Origin: Streptomyces barringtoniae
GTDB lineage: Bacteria > Actinomycetota > Actinomycetes > Streptomycetales > Streptomycetaceae
Assembly: GCF_020819595.1 (NCBI RefSeq)
Contig: NZ_JAJHNP010000006.1
Span: forward strand, 1-64,000
Direction: 5' to 3'
Length of the DNA: 64,000 nt
Within the stretch, counting starts at the first letter, position 1. Every line of letters starts with the position of its first letter. The notes beneath the pieces were generated by a model. That model was given only the letters and a program-made list of their open reading frames with translations, searched no databases and was not told the origin of the DNA. A program made the position numbers and the translations under genes. Shown here in pieces: positions 8,667-16,929 of the stretch.

Positions 8667-9347
8667 TCAGTCCGTCCTCGGACGTACCAGCCCCGACTCG
8701 TACGCGATCACCACGAGCTGCGCCCGGTCGCGCGCGCCCAGCTTCGCCATGGCCCTGTTGACGTGCGTCTTCACCGTCAGCGGACTCACAGCGAGGCGTT
8801 CGGCGATCTCGTCGTTGGAGTGGCCGCCGGCGACCTGGACCAGTACCTCGCGCTCCCGCCCGGTGAGCGCCCCGAGCCGGTCGGAGCGGGCGGGGTCACG
8901 GCCGTCGTCGCCGTCGCCCTGGGCGAGGAAACGGGCGATCAGCCCCTTGGTGGCGGCGGGGGACAGCAGGGCCTCACCCCCGGCCGCGACCCGGATGGCG
9001 TTCAGCAGCTCCTCCGGCTCGCTGCCCTTGCCGAGGAAGCCGGAGGCGCCCGCCCGCAGCGCCTGGACCACGTAGTCGTCCACCTCGAAGGTGGTCAGGA
9101 TGACCACGCGGACCTCGGCCAGCGCGGGATCGGCGCAGATCAGCCGGGTGGCGGCGAGCCCGTCCGTGCCGGGCATCCGGATGTCCATGAGGACGATGTC
9201 GGCGGCCCGCTCCTTCGCCAGCCGCACCGCTTCGGCCCCGTCGGAGGCCTCCCCGACCACCTCCATGTCCGGCTCGGAGTCGACCAGCACCCGGAACGCG
9301 CTGCGCAGCAGTGCCTGGTCGTCGGCGAGCAGGACACGGATCGTCAT
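8667..9347 (-). CDS. NarL/FixJ-type two-component response regulator
   Basis: This 226-aa regulator has a receiver domain (residues 1-120) with the acidic pair in LLADDQ, phosphoacceptor Asp55 in VLMDIRMPG, and a conserved Lys in GFLGKGS. The C-terminal LuxR-type helix-turn-helix reads LTGREREVLVQVAGG...SNDEIAERL...TVKTHV. Its kinase partner lies directly upstream on the same strand, 75 bases away. The truncated efflux permease immediately downstream may once have been a target, a common arrangement, but that is inference. Confidence 0.92.
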   Translation of the reverse strand: MTIRVLLADDQALLRSAFRVLVDSEPDMEVVGEASDGAEAVRLAKERAADIVLMDIRMPGTDGLAATRLICADPALAEVRVVILTTFEVDDYVVQALRAGASGFLGKGSEPEELLNAIRVAAGGEALLSPAATKGLIARFLAQGDGDDGRDPARSDRLGALTGREREVLVQVAGGHSNDEIAERLAVSPLTVKTHVNRAMAKLGARDRAQLVVIAYESGLVRPRTD

Positions 9348-9366
9348 GCGGGCTCCCCCGGGGGCC

Positions 9367-9458
9367 GTCGTACGGGTCTCCGTACGGGTCTCTGCGGATC
9401 TCCGTACGGATCCCTACGGATCTCAGTACGCGTCTGTGCGGGTCTCCGTACGGGTCTT
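9367..9458. repeat. Degenerate 10-12-bp tandem repeat across the kinase/regulator junction
   Basis: About eight imperfect units resembling cgtacgggtctc run from 9367 to 9458, with variants such as cgtacggatc and tgcgggtctc. The array fills the 75-base gap between kinase and regulator and also encodes the last kinase residues, whose tail reads TRTETRTDAY. It looks like recent slippage expansion and may vary between strains. Confidence 0.75.
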
Positions 9459-10643
9459 GAGGGGCAGGATCGCATGGACGCGGAAGCCGCCGCCGTAGCG
9501 GGGCCCGGTGGTGAGGGTGCCGCCGAGGGCGGTGACCCGCTCGCGCATGCCGAGCAGTCCGTGCCCGCCGCCGGCCCCGGGCACACCGGCCGCGCCCGCG
9601 CCGTCGTCCAGCACGGTGACCTCGATGTCCGTCCCCACCCGTACGACGCTGACCTCGGCCTTGGCCTGCGGTCCGGCGTGCTTCTGCACGTTGGTCAGGG
9701 CCTCCTGCACGATCCGGTAGGCGGCCAGGTCGACGGCGGCGGGCAGTTCGGTGCCCTGGTCGGCGCGGGCCACCTCCACCGGCAGGCCGGCGTTGCGGAA
9801 GGTGTCGGCCAGCTCGTCCAGCCGGCCGAGGCCGCCGGCGGGCTCGGTCGGGGCCTCGGGGTCACCGGACTGGCGGAGCAGCCCGACGGTGGCGCGCAGT
9901 TCCTCCAGCGCCGAGCGGCTGGCCTGGCGGACGTGGGCCAGGGCCTCCTTGGCCTGGTCGGGCCGCTTGTCCATGACATGGGCCGCGACCCCTGCCTGGA
10001 CGTTCACGAGGGCGATGTGATGGGCGACGACGTCGTGCAGATCACGGGCAATGCGCAGCCGCTCCTCGGCGACCCGGCGGCGGGCCTCCTCCTCGCGGGT
10101 GCGTTCGGCGCGTTCGGCGCGCTCCCGGATGGCCTGGACGACCGCGCGGCGGCTGCGTACGGCGTCCCCGGCGGTGGCGCCGATGCCGGTCCAGGCGAGG
10201 ACGCCGAGGTTCTCCTGCGCGTACCAGGGCAGCGGGCCGCCGAGCATGGCGGCGGCCGTCAGCACGGTCATGCTGAGCAGGCCGACGCGCACGGCCGTGG
10301 TGCGGTCGGTCGTCGAGGCGACGGTGTACAGGGCGACCACGGCGGACATCGCGACCGGGGCGCGGGGGTCGCCGGTGACGCACTCGATCACGGAGAGGGC
10401 ACCGGTGACGGCCAGGACCGTCCTGGGGGCGCGGCGACGGAAGACCAGCGCGGCCGCGGCGAGCAGCATGAGGAGGAGGCTGAGGGGGTCGGGGGTGCGG
10501 ATGCCCCAGGTGACGCCGTGCGCTCCACGGGGCACCACGAAGGATCCGGCGACCATGCACACCAGCACGCCGGCGGCGATGGACGCGTCCAGCGCCAGGG
10601 GGTGGGCCCTGAGGCTGCACCGGGCGCGTTCGAGAGTGCTCAC
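9423..10643 (-). CDS. NarL-type sensor histidine kinase
   Basis: This 406-aa membrane kinase has about four to five N-terminal membrane segments (residues 18-155) and a coiled linker of Glu/Arg repeats (165-200). The HisKA_3 motif is RIARDLHDVVAHH, with phospho-acceptor His203, and the ATPase domain contains EALTNVQKHA and GGGHGLLGMRERV. It has no large extracellular sensor loop, so it may sense the membrane. The GTG at 10643 is in frame and gives VSTLERARCS, but its ribosome-binding site is weak. It is paired with the downstream response regulator; the C-terminus is formed by a tandem-repeat tail. Confidence 0.92.
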   Translation of the reverse strand: MSTLERARCSLRAHPLALDASIAAGVLVCMVAGSFVVPRGAHGVTWGIRTPDPLSLLLMLLAAAALVFRRRAPRTVLAVTGALSVIECVTGDPRAPVAMSAVVALYTVASTTDRTTAVRVGLLSMTVLTAAAMLGGPLPWYAQENLGVLAWTGIGATAGDAVRSRRAVVQAIRERAERAERTREEEARRRVAEERLRIARDLHDVVAHHIALVNVQAGVAAHVMDKRPDQAKEALAHVRQASRSALEELRATVGLLRQSGDPEAPTEPAGGLGRLDELADTFRNAGLPVEVARADQGTELPAAVDLAAYRIVQEALTNVQKHAGPQAKAEVSVVRVGTDIEVTVLDDGAGAAGVPGAGGGHGLLGMRERVTALGGTLTTGPRYGGGFRVHAILPLKTRTETRTDAY

Positions 10644-10854
10644 CCATGGAACAGTACGGGGGCCCGCAAGCCGCCCTGTGCCGCAGCCGGGCGGGGGATC
10701 CGCTCACCGGTGCCGGCGGGGTACGGGGTGCTGCCGCTGGGCGACGAGGTGTGTTGTCGCCCGCGCGTGCTCGCGGGGTGCCGCTGCGCCCACCCGTGCC
10801 GCCCCCGGCGGCACGACTGCCCGCAGCTACGCGGGCACGCTGCGCCCGTCGGCG
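10644..10854. repeat. Intergenic stretch with a dispersed repeat copy
   Basis: No gene is supported in these 211 bases. Positions 10797-10828 (tgccgcccccggcggcacga and on to cccgcagct) match 16317-16348 over 32 bases with one mismatch. This is therefore a member of the same repeat family that forms the long array at 16.3-16.9 kb. Confidence 0.6.
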
Positions 10855-11133
10855 CTAACCCGGAATCAGCCCGTCGTCGCTCAGCATCTCCCTGACCTCC
10901 GCCAATGACGCGTCCGCCGACGGAAGGATCAGCTCCGAAGGTTCCAGCGCGTCGTCGGGAAGCGGCGTGCCCAGACGGCGGACGGAGTCGAGGAGGGCGC
11001 CGAGTGTGCGGTGGAAGCCCGCCTCGTCGCCGCTCTCCATCTCGGCCAGCAGCTCGTCGTCCAGCTTGTTCAGCTCGACGACGTGGGAGTCGTCCAGCTT
11101 CACCTGGCCCTCCCCCATGATCCGTACGATCAC
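10855..11133 (-). CDS. pspAA: PspA-associated protein PspAA
   Basis: A 92-aa acidic protein starting GTG (VIVRIMGEGQVKLDD) lies directly downstream of pspA. The opening MIVRIxGEGQ and the position match the PspAA family of actinobacterial phage-shock operons, where a small partner accompanies the membrane-protecting PspA. It has no membrane segment, so it likely acts with PspA at the inner face of the membrane. The 33-base gap to pspA suggests one transcript. The biochemical role of PspAA is not established. Confidence 0.8.
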   Translation of the reverse strand: MIVRIMGEGQVKLDDSHVVELNKLDDELLAEMESGDEAGFHRTLGALLDSVRRLGTPLPDDALEPSELILPSADASLAEVREMLSDDGLIPG

Positions 11134-11166
11134 GTCGGCCTCCTCGGCTCGGGTCCCGGCGCCGGA

Positions 11167-11958
11167 CTACTGCTTGTCGAAGCGCGGGGTGTCCTGCGGC
11201 TGCTGCTGGGACTGCCCCTGCCCGGTGCCGCCCTCGATGGCCTGCTGCGGGGAGCCCCCGGCCAGCTCGGCCTTCATGCGCTGCAGTTCCAGCTCTACAT
11301 CCGTACCACCGGAGATCCGGTCCAGCTCGGCGGCGATGTCGTCCTTCGCCATTCCGGTCGGGTCGTCCAGGGCGCCGGAGGCGAGCAGCTCGTCGATGGC
11401 GCCGGCCCGGGCCTGCAGCTGGGCGGTCTTGTCCTCGGCGCGCTGGATGGCCAGGCCGACGTCGCCCATCTCCTCGGAGATACCGGTGAAGGCCTCGCCG
11501 ATCCGGGTCTGGGCCTGGGCGGCGGTGTAGGTGGCCTTGATGGTCTCCTTCTTCGTACGGAAGGCGTCCACCTTGGCCTGCAGGCGCTGGGCCGCGAGGG
11601 TGAGCTTCTCCTCCTCGCCCTGGAGGGTGGCGTGCTGCGTCTCGAGATCGGTGACCTGCTGCTGGAGCGCGGCGCGCCGGGACAGCGCCTCGCGGGCCAG
11701 GTCCTCGCGGCCGAGCGCGAGCGCCTTGCGGCCCTGGTCCTCCAGCTTGGTGGACTGCTGCTGCAACTGGTTGAGCTGGAGTTCCAGGCGCTTGCGGCTG
11801 GTCGCCACGTCGGCGACGCCGCGGCGGACCTTCTGCAGCAGCTCCAGCTGCTTCTGGTACGAGTAATCGAGGGTCTCGCGCGGGTCCTCGGCCCGGTCAA
11901 GGGCCTTGTTCGCCTTCGCGCGGAAGATCATCCCCATACGCTTCATGACACCGCTCAT
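11167..11958 (-). CDS. pspA: Phage-shock protein A / IM30 family membrane-stress protein
   Basis: The 263-aa product is a long coiled coil of the PspA/Vipp1 family, an ESCRT-III-like protein that coats damaged membrane. The conserved N-terminal amphipathic segment MSGVMKRMGMIFRAKANKAL is followed by DRAEDPRETLDYSYQKQ and heptad-rich helices to about residue 220. A Gln/Gly-rich disordered tail (GQGQSQQQPQ) ends the protein. The ATG at 11958 is used; a second Met at residue 5 is possible. It is cotranscribed with pspAA and divergent from a DUF3043 membrane gene. Confidence 0.95.
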   Translation of the reverse strand: MSGVMKRMGMIFRAKANKALDRAEDPRETLDYSYQKQLELLQKVRRGVADVATSRKRLELQLNQLQQQSTKLEDQGRKALALGREDLAREALSRRAALQQQVTDLETQHATLQGEEEKLTLAAQRLQAKVDAFRTKKETIKATYTAAQAQTRIGEAFTGISEEMGDVGLAIQRAEDKTAQLQARAGAIDELLASGALDDPTGMAKDDIAAELDRISGGTDVELELQRMKAELAGGSPQQAIEGGTGQGQSQQQPQDTPRFDKQ

Positions 11959-12234
11959 GGGCTTCGCGCGCCCCCTTCTGACGGACTCCAGCTCACAGAT
12001 CCTGCGACAGGACCCACAGTACGGGCCCTGACTCCATTACCGCACTGTTCGGGGACGGATGCGCTCATCCCCGAGGACGACTGCGGACGGTACCCCTCCG
12101 GCGTGAGGAGTAGGTGATCCCCCACCGACCCCCACCGGAACGTCCCCTCTGTCCCCCTACAGACGTCCGGTGTTGCGGGATCGTTCCCCGGCGGGCTGGG
12201 GTCCATGCCGGTGAAGCCCGTACCCTTGGGTTTT

Positions 12235-12834
12235 GTGTTCCGTAGCCGTGCCAAGGACGAGAAGGCCCCGACCGCCGACAAGGCGCAGGTGAACCTCTCC
12301 AAGCAGCCCCGTGACCCGCAGGCCCCGAAGGGCAGGCCCACGCCCAAGCGCAGTGAGGCCCAGTCCCAGCGGCGCAGCGTGGCCCACACGCCCACCAACC
12401 GCAAGGAGGCCGCGAAGCGCCAGCGCGAGGAGCGGCGCCAGGCCCTGGAGCGGCAGCGCAAGGCGCTGGCCACCGGGGACGAGCGCTATCTGCCGGCCAC
12501 CCACAAGGGCCCGGTCCGCAAGTTCGCCCGCGACTGGGTGGACTCGCGGTTCAACGTGGCGGAGTTCTTCCTCCCGCTCGCCGTGGTGATCCTCGTGCTG
12601 AGCGTGGTGCGGGTGCCGGCGATCCAGTCGATCGCGCTGCTGCTGTGGCTCGTGGTGATCGTGCTGATCGTGGCGGACGCGGCGTTCAGCGGCTTCCGGC
12701 TGAACAAGCGGCTCAAGGAGCGCTTCCCGGACGACAGGACGCGTGGCGCCGTCGCCTACGCCCTGATGCGCTCCCTCCAGATGCGCCGGCTCCGGCTGCC
12801 GAAGCCGCAGGTCAAGCGCGGAGAGCGGCCCTGA
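12235..12834 (+). CDS. DUF3043 membrane protein
   Basis: This 199-aa protein has a long basic cytoplasmic N-terminus rich in Lys/Arg/Gln (AKRQREERRQALERQRKAL). Two adjacent hydrophobic helices lie near residues 110-148 (FFLPLAVVILVLSVV and IALLLWLVVIVLIV), followed by a basic tail. I chose the GTG at 12235 (VFRSRAKDEKAP) because the protein is conserved from there in Streptomyces as I recall it; an ATG at 12205 would add ten residues. The stop overlaps the start of the following methyltransferase. Function unknown. Confidence 0.82.
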   Translation: MFRSRAKDEKAPTADKAQVNLSKQPRDPQAPKGRPTPKRSEAQSQRRSVAHTPTNRKEAAKRQREERRQALERQRKALATGDERYLPATHKGPVRKFARDWVDSRFNVAEFFLPLAVVILVLSVVRVPAIQSIALLLWLVVIVLIVADAAFSGFRLNKRLKERFPDDRTRGAVAYALMRSLQMRRLRLPKPQVKRGERP

Positions 12835-13619
12835 GCGCTGACGCCTTCACCGAGGACGCGGCCGAGGCGTGGCTGAACAAGCTGGGCAGGCTGCGTGATG
12901 TCGTACGCCAGGAGCTGGTGGCCCGCCAGCTGGACGAGCAGATATCCGCGCGGTTCCCGGTCGGGCAGCGGCTGCGGGTGCTCGATGTGGGGATGGGCCA
13001 GGGCACGCAGGCGCTGCGGCTGGCCCGGCTCGGCCACCAGGTGACGGGGGTCGAGCAGGACGCGACGATGATCGCCGCCGCGCGTGAGGCGCTGGCCGCG
13101 CAGCCGGAGGGCATCCGGGAGCGGGTCCGGCTGGTGCAGGGCGACGGGCGGGACACCGGTGTGCACTTCCTGCCGGGCAGCTTCGACGTGGTGCTGTGCC
13201 ACGGGGTGCTGATGTACGTCGAGGAGCCCGACCCGCTGGTGGCGGGCCTGGCACGGATGCTGGCCCCCGGCGGACTGCTCTCCCTGCTCGTCCGCAACGG
13301 CGACGCGCTCGCCATGCGGCCGGGCCTGTCCGGTGACTGGGCGGGCGCCCTGTCCGCCTTCGACACCACCGCCTACCACAACCGTCTCGGCCTGGATGTA
13401 CGGGCCGACCGGCTGGCCTCCCTCACCGCCACGCTCGCCGGGATCGCGGCCCCGCTGCACGCCTGGTACGGCGTCCGGGTGTTCACGGACACGGCGGCGG
13501 ACGACGCGGAGATCCCCGGGGATCTGCAGACGCTGCTCGCGGTCGAGGAGCGGGCCGGGCGCACGGACCCCTACCGCAGGGTGGCGGCGCTGCTGCACCT
13601 GTGCGGCGTACGGGGCTGA
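12831..13619 (+). CDS. Class I SAM-dependent methyltransferase with probable CTG start
   Basis: The 262-aa product has the SAM-binding motif I RVLDVGMGQGTQAL, acidic motif II TGVEQDA and motif IV SFDVVLCHGVLMYVE, typical of UbiE/CmoA-like small-molecule or tRNA methyltransferases. The frame has no ATG, GTG or TTG near its conserved beginning (SADAFTEDAAEAW). A CTG at 12831 overlaps the preceding stop as CTGA, with GGAGAG at 12820-12825 at ideal spacing. CTG is therefore the likely initiator, translationally coupled to the DUF3043 gene. Automated callers that exclude CTG would truncate or mis-extend this gene. The substrate is unknown. Confidence 0.82.
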   Translation: MSADAFTEDAAEAWLNKLGRLRDVVRQELVARQLDEQISARFPVGQRLRVLDVGMGQGTQALRLARLGHQVTGVEQDATMIAAAREALAAQPEGIRERVRLVQGDGRDTGVHFLPGSFDVVLCHGVLMYVEEPDPLVAGLARMLAPGGLLSLLVRNGDALAMRPGLSGDWAGALSAFDTTAYHNRLGLDVRADRLASLTATLAGIAAPLHAWYGVRVFTDTAADDAEIPGDLQTLLAVEERAGRTDPYRRVAALLHLCGVRG

Positions 13620-13676
13620 GACCGTTCGGGCCAACCTGGCGGGCCGGGTGATCAGCCCGCGGTGAGACTCGTAGGC

Positions 13677-14741
13677 ATGGACGCTTCCCCGATCCGTGCC
13701 CCGCGGAGGGTCGCCGCCGCGGTGGCACTGCTGTGCTGTGCGGCAGCGAGCTGTACGACCGCCGGCCACGAGGCCCGGCAGGACACCGCGACGACCGCGC
13801 GGGCGCAGGTGCCGACGGCCGCGAGTGCTCTGCAGAATCAGTACCAGAAGGTCATCAAGGAGGTCCTGCCGTCGGTCGTACAGATCCAGGCGAGCAGCGA
13901 GCTGGGCTCCGGGATCGTGTACGACGGCAAGGGACACCTCGTCACCAACGCGCACGTGGTCGGGTCGGAGAAGACCTTCAAGGTGACCACGGCCAACAGT
14001 GAGGCGCCGCTCACCGCGAGCCTGGTGGCCTCCTACCCCCAGCAGGACCTGGCCGTGATCAAGCTGGACAAGGTGCCGGCCGGGCTGCGGCCCGCGGTGT
14101 TCGGCGACTCCGAGAAGGTGGAGGTCGGCCAGATCGTGCTGGCCATGGGCTCGCCTCTCGGGCTGGCGTCCAGCGTGACCCAGGGCATCGTCTCCGCGAC
14201 CGGGCGGACGGTCAGCGAGGCTCCCGGCGGGGGTACGGGCGCGACCCTCGCGAACATGGTGCAGACCTCGGCCGCCATCAACCCGGGCAACAGCGGCGGC
14301 GCGCTGGTCAATCTCGCCGGGCAGGTCATCGGCATCCCGACGCTCGCCGCCGCCGACCCGCAGCTCGGGGGCAGCGCGGCGCCCGGCATCGGGTTCGCCA
14401 TCCCGGCGTCGTTGGTGCAGACGATCGCGGGGCAGATCGTCAAGCAGGGCAGGGTGGTCGACTCCGGGCGGGCCGCGCTGGGCATCACCGCGCGGACGGT
14501 CGTGGACAACAGCTACCAGCCCGCCGGGGTGGCGGTGGTCAGCGTCAGGCGCGGCGGCGCGGCGGACAGGGCGGGCCTGCGCGCGGGCGACATCATCACC
14601 AAGCTGGGTGACCGGCCGATCTCCACCATCACCTCCCTCTCCGTGGCGCTGGCGGCGGACAGGCCGGGCCAGAAGACGTCGGTGACCTACCAGCGCGGCG
14701 GCGCCGAGAAGACGGTGGAGGTGACACTGGGCGAGCAGTGA
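13677..14741 (+). CDS. HtrA/DegP-like secreted serine protease with PDZ domain
   Basis: This 354-aa S1C protease has an N-terminal lipoprotein-type signal (ALLCCAAASC, Cys26). The trypsin-like domain carries His93 (TNAHVV), Asp124 (QQDLAVIKLD) and Ser206 (NPGNSGG). A C-terminal PDZ domain (about residues 255-350) holds GAADRAGLRAGDIITKLGD. It probably degrades or refolds damaged proteins outside the membrane. The ATG at 13677 is preferred over a GTG five codons earlier because the signal peptide then starts MDASPIRAPRR. A GNSGG-bearing relative of different architecture lies at 39.4 kb. Confidence 0.93.
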   Translation: MDASPIRAPRRVAAAVALLCCAAASCTTAGHEARQDTATTARAQVPTAASALQNQYQKVIKEVLPSVVQIQASSELGSGIVYDGKGHLVTNAHVVGSEKTFKVTTANSEAPLTASLVASYPQQDLAVIKLDKVPAGLRPAVFGDSEKVEVGQIVLAMGSPLGLASSVTQGIVSATGRTVSEAPGGGTGATLANMVQTSAAINPGNSGGALVNLAGQVIGIPTLAAADPQLGGSAAPGIGFAIPASLVQTIAGQIVKQGRVVDSGRAALGITARTVVDNSYQPAGVAVVSVRRGGAADRAGLRAGDIITKLGDRPISTITSLSVALAADRPGQKTSVTYQRGGAEKTVEVTLGEQ

Positions 14742-14788
14742 CGAGGGGTACGCCCCTACGACCGCGGGGCCGCACCCCTCCGCACCGG

Positions 14789-15001
14789 CTAGGCCGCGTC
14801 GGCGTGCAGGCTCATCGGCCCGTAGATCTCGGTGTTCTCCTCGAACAGCCGCACCTGGTCGGCGCCGCCCTCCAGGAGTGCCTTCCAGTGCTCGCCGATC
14901 CAGGACTCGGCATCCCCCTGCGTGGTGAACTCCTCGGGCTGCACCGCGGGCTGGACCTCCGTCCCGTCGGCTTTCTCGAACCGCCACGTCCATGCCGTCA
15001 T
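14789..15001 (-). CDS. Small conserved hypothetical protein, 70 aa
   Basis: An ATG-initiated frame encodes MTAWTWRFEKADGTEV... with several Trp residues (WTWRFEK, SWIGEHWKAL) and an acidic C-terminal half ending MSLHADAA. Codon use is typical and an AAGGAGG-like site lies upstream of the start on the complementary strand. It has no signal or membrane segment. I recall similar short proteins in other Streptomyces at this place, but no function is known. It is convergent with the htrA-like gene. Confidence 0.72.
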   Translation of the reverse strand: MTAWTWRFEKADGTEVQPAVQPEEFTTQGDAESWIGEHWKALLEGGADQVRLFEENTEIYGPMSLHADAA

Positions 15002-15079
15002 GTGGGCCTCCTTCGATCCAACACTGCTGGAAGACTAGCCGGAAGCGCACGATGTGATCGGACAGGCGAAAATCGATTC

Positions 15080-16282
15080 GTGGAAGTGACTCTGCTCGGT
15101 ACCGGCGCCCCGGCCGGACTGCCCCGTCCCGACTGCCCCTGTGCCGCCTGTGCGGCGGCGCTCGGGCCCGATGCGCGGGCCGCCACCGCCGTGCTGGTGG
15201 ACGGGGCGCTGCTGCTCGACCTGACGCCGGGCGCGGCGTTCGCGGCGGCGCGGGCGGGGCATTCGCTGGGCGGGGTACGGCAGGTGCTGCTGTCGCATCC
15301 GCACGACGGGCCCGCGGTGGAGGTGCCGGCGGGGCTGCCGCAGCCCGGGCGGGTGCCGGACGGGCGTGAGTTGGCGCTGCTGACGGGGCATCGGGTGCGG
15401 GCCGTGGCGATGGACGCGGGCGGCACCGGGTACGCGGTGACCGGGCCGGAGGGGCAGCGGCTGCTGTATCTGCCGCCGGGCGGGGCGCCGGCGGGCCTGG
15501 AGGAGGCGACGGCGGAGTCGTACGACATGGTCCTCGCGGACGTCGTCGGCCGCCCGGACGCGCTGGCACGTCTGCGGGCGGTGGGTTCGGCCGGGCCGAC
15601 GACGGACGTGCTGGCCGTCCACCTCGACCACGATGTGCCGCCCGGCGCGGAGTTGCGGCGCCGGCTGGCGGCGGCCGGGGCGCGGGCGGTGCCGGACGGT
15701 ACGACGCTGGCGGTCGGCGCGTACGAGGACGTGCCGGACGTGCCGCGCCGGACACTGGTGCTGGGCGGGGCGCGCTCGGGCAAGTCGGTGGAGGCCGAGC
15801 GGCGCCTGGAGTCCTTCCCGGACGTGCGGTACGTGGCGACCGGCGGGACGCGGGAAGGGGACACCGAGTGGGCCGAGCGGGTGGCCGCGCACCGGGAGCG
15901 GCGGCCGGGATCGTGGCGTACGGCGGAGACGACGGACCTGGTGCCGCTGCTGGGCGAGGACGGGCCGCCGCTGCTGATCGACTGCCTGTCGCTGTGGCTG
16001 ACGGATGCCATGGACTCGGTGGGGGCGTGGGACGACGCGGAGTGGGCGGGCGGGGGTGAGAAGTCCCTGCGGGAGCGGGTGCGGGAGCTGACCGAGGCCG
16101 TGCGCTGTACACGGCGGACGGTGGTGGCCGTGTCGAACGAGGTCGGCTCGGGGATCGTGCCCGCGACCGCCTCCGGCCGCCGGTACCGGGACGAACTCGG
16201 ACGCCTGAACGCGGCGTTCGGCGCGGAGTGCGAGCAGGTACTGCTGGTGGTGGCGGGGCAGGCGTTGGTGCTCAGGGGATGA
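15080..16282 (+). CDS. cobU: CobU (adenosylcobinamide kinase/guanylyltransferase) with N-terminal metallo-beta-lactamase-like domain
   Basis: The C-terminal half (from about residue 222) is CobU, which phosphorylates adenosylcobinamide and transfers GMP to it in late cobalamin synthesis. It shows the P-loop GGARSGKS (229-236), the guanylylation region ERVAAHRERRPGSW, and SNEVGSGIVP. The first 215 residues resemble a metallo-beta-lactamase fold, starting VEVTLLGTGAP with a reduced metal motif (LLSHPHDGPAV) lacking some usual His/Asp ligands. The fused domain may be structural or may act on a cobamide precursor; its role is unknown. The GTG at 15080 gives the expected fold start. cobT and cobS lie within 8 kb. 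Confidence 0.88.
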   Translation: MEVTLLGTGAPAGLPRPDCPCAACAAALGPDARAATAVLVDGALLLDLTPGAAFAAARAGHSLGGVRQVLLSHPHDGPAVEVPAGLPQPGRVPDGRELALLTGHRVRAVAMDAGGTGYAVTGPEGQRLLYLPPGGAPAGLEEATAESYDMVLADVVGRPDALARLRAVGSAGPTTDVLAVHLDHDVPPGAELRRRLAAAGARAVPDGTTLAVGAYEDVPDVPRRTLVLGGARSGKSVEAERRLESFPDVRYVATGGTREGDTEWAERVAAHRERRPGSWRTAETTDLVPLLGEDGPPLLIDCLSLWLTDAMDSVGAWDDAEWAGGGEKSLRERVRELTEAVRCTRRTVVAVSNEVGSGIVPATASGRRYRDELGRLNAAFGAECEQVLLVVAGQALVLRG

Positions 16283-16312
16283 GCGGCGCCCCGCACTGGT
16301 TCCGGCCGGGGG

Positions 16313-16900
16313 CGCTTGCCGCCCCTGGCGGCACGACTGCCCGCAGCTGGGCTGAGCGGGTACGGCGGGCGCTGGGCCGGCTGCACGACAGCCCGCAGCC
16401 ACGACGACGGGAGCACCGCTGCCGGGCGGGCGCCGCCCCAGCGGCCCGCCTGCCCCCTGCTACGGCGAAATGAGCGCCGCTGCCGGGTGGTTGCCACCCA
16501 GCGGCGCGACAGCCCGCAACTGCGGCAGGACGGGCGCCGCTGCCCGGTTGACACCGCCCCAGCGACACGACTGCCCCCCGCCACGAAGAATCGACCGCCG
16601 CTGCCGGGTAGTTGCCACCCCACGCCACGACAACCCGCAACTGCGGCAGGACGGGCGCCGCTGCCCGGTTGACACCGCCCCAGCGACACGACTGCCCCCC
16701 GCCACGAAGAATCGACCGCCGCTGCCAGGTGGTTGCCACCCCGCGGCACGACAACCCGCAGCTGCGGCAGGATGAGCGCGGTTGCGGGGTTGGCGCCGGC
16801 CCAGCGACACGACTGGACGCAGGCTGCGGCGGGACGGGTGCCGCTGCCCGGGTTGGCGCCGGCCCAGAGGTACGGCCGGCTGCAGGCTGCTGCGTGGAAG
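16313..16900. repeat. Array of about nine 60-61-bp repeats with 121-bp higher-order unit
   Basis: The gap between cobU and a methyltransferase gene is filled by degenerate units, each beginning near cacgactgcccgcagctgcg and ending near gcgccggcccagcga. Two neighbouring unit types alternate, so a 121-bp dimer is visible. Positions 16513-16605 recur at 16634-16726 essentially without change. No reading frame through the array looks like a real protein on either strand. A further unit fragment sits at 10797-10828, so the family is dispersed. Expansion by unequal exchange or slippage is likely; any function is unknown. Confidence 0.88.
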
Positions 16901-16929
16901 TGCGCGACCAGCACCCCGACGTGCCGTCG

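Noticed and set aside
8145..10895. Long plus-strand frame opposite the two-component genes
   Set aside because: Composition is Gly/Arg/Asp/His-rich with no recognisable domain, while the minus strand carries clear kinase and regulator motifs.
14998..16914. Repeat-containing minus-strand frame through the 60-bp array (units like VATTRQRRSF)
   Set aside because: No start with a ribosome-binding site, it overlaps cobU on the opposite strand, and the repeats change frame; treated as non-coding repeat.
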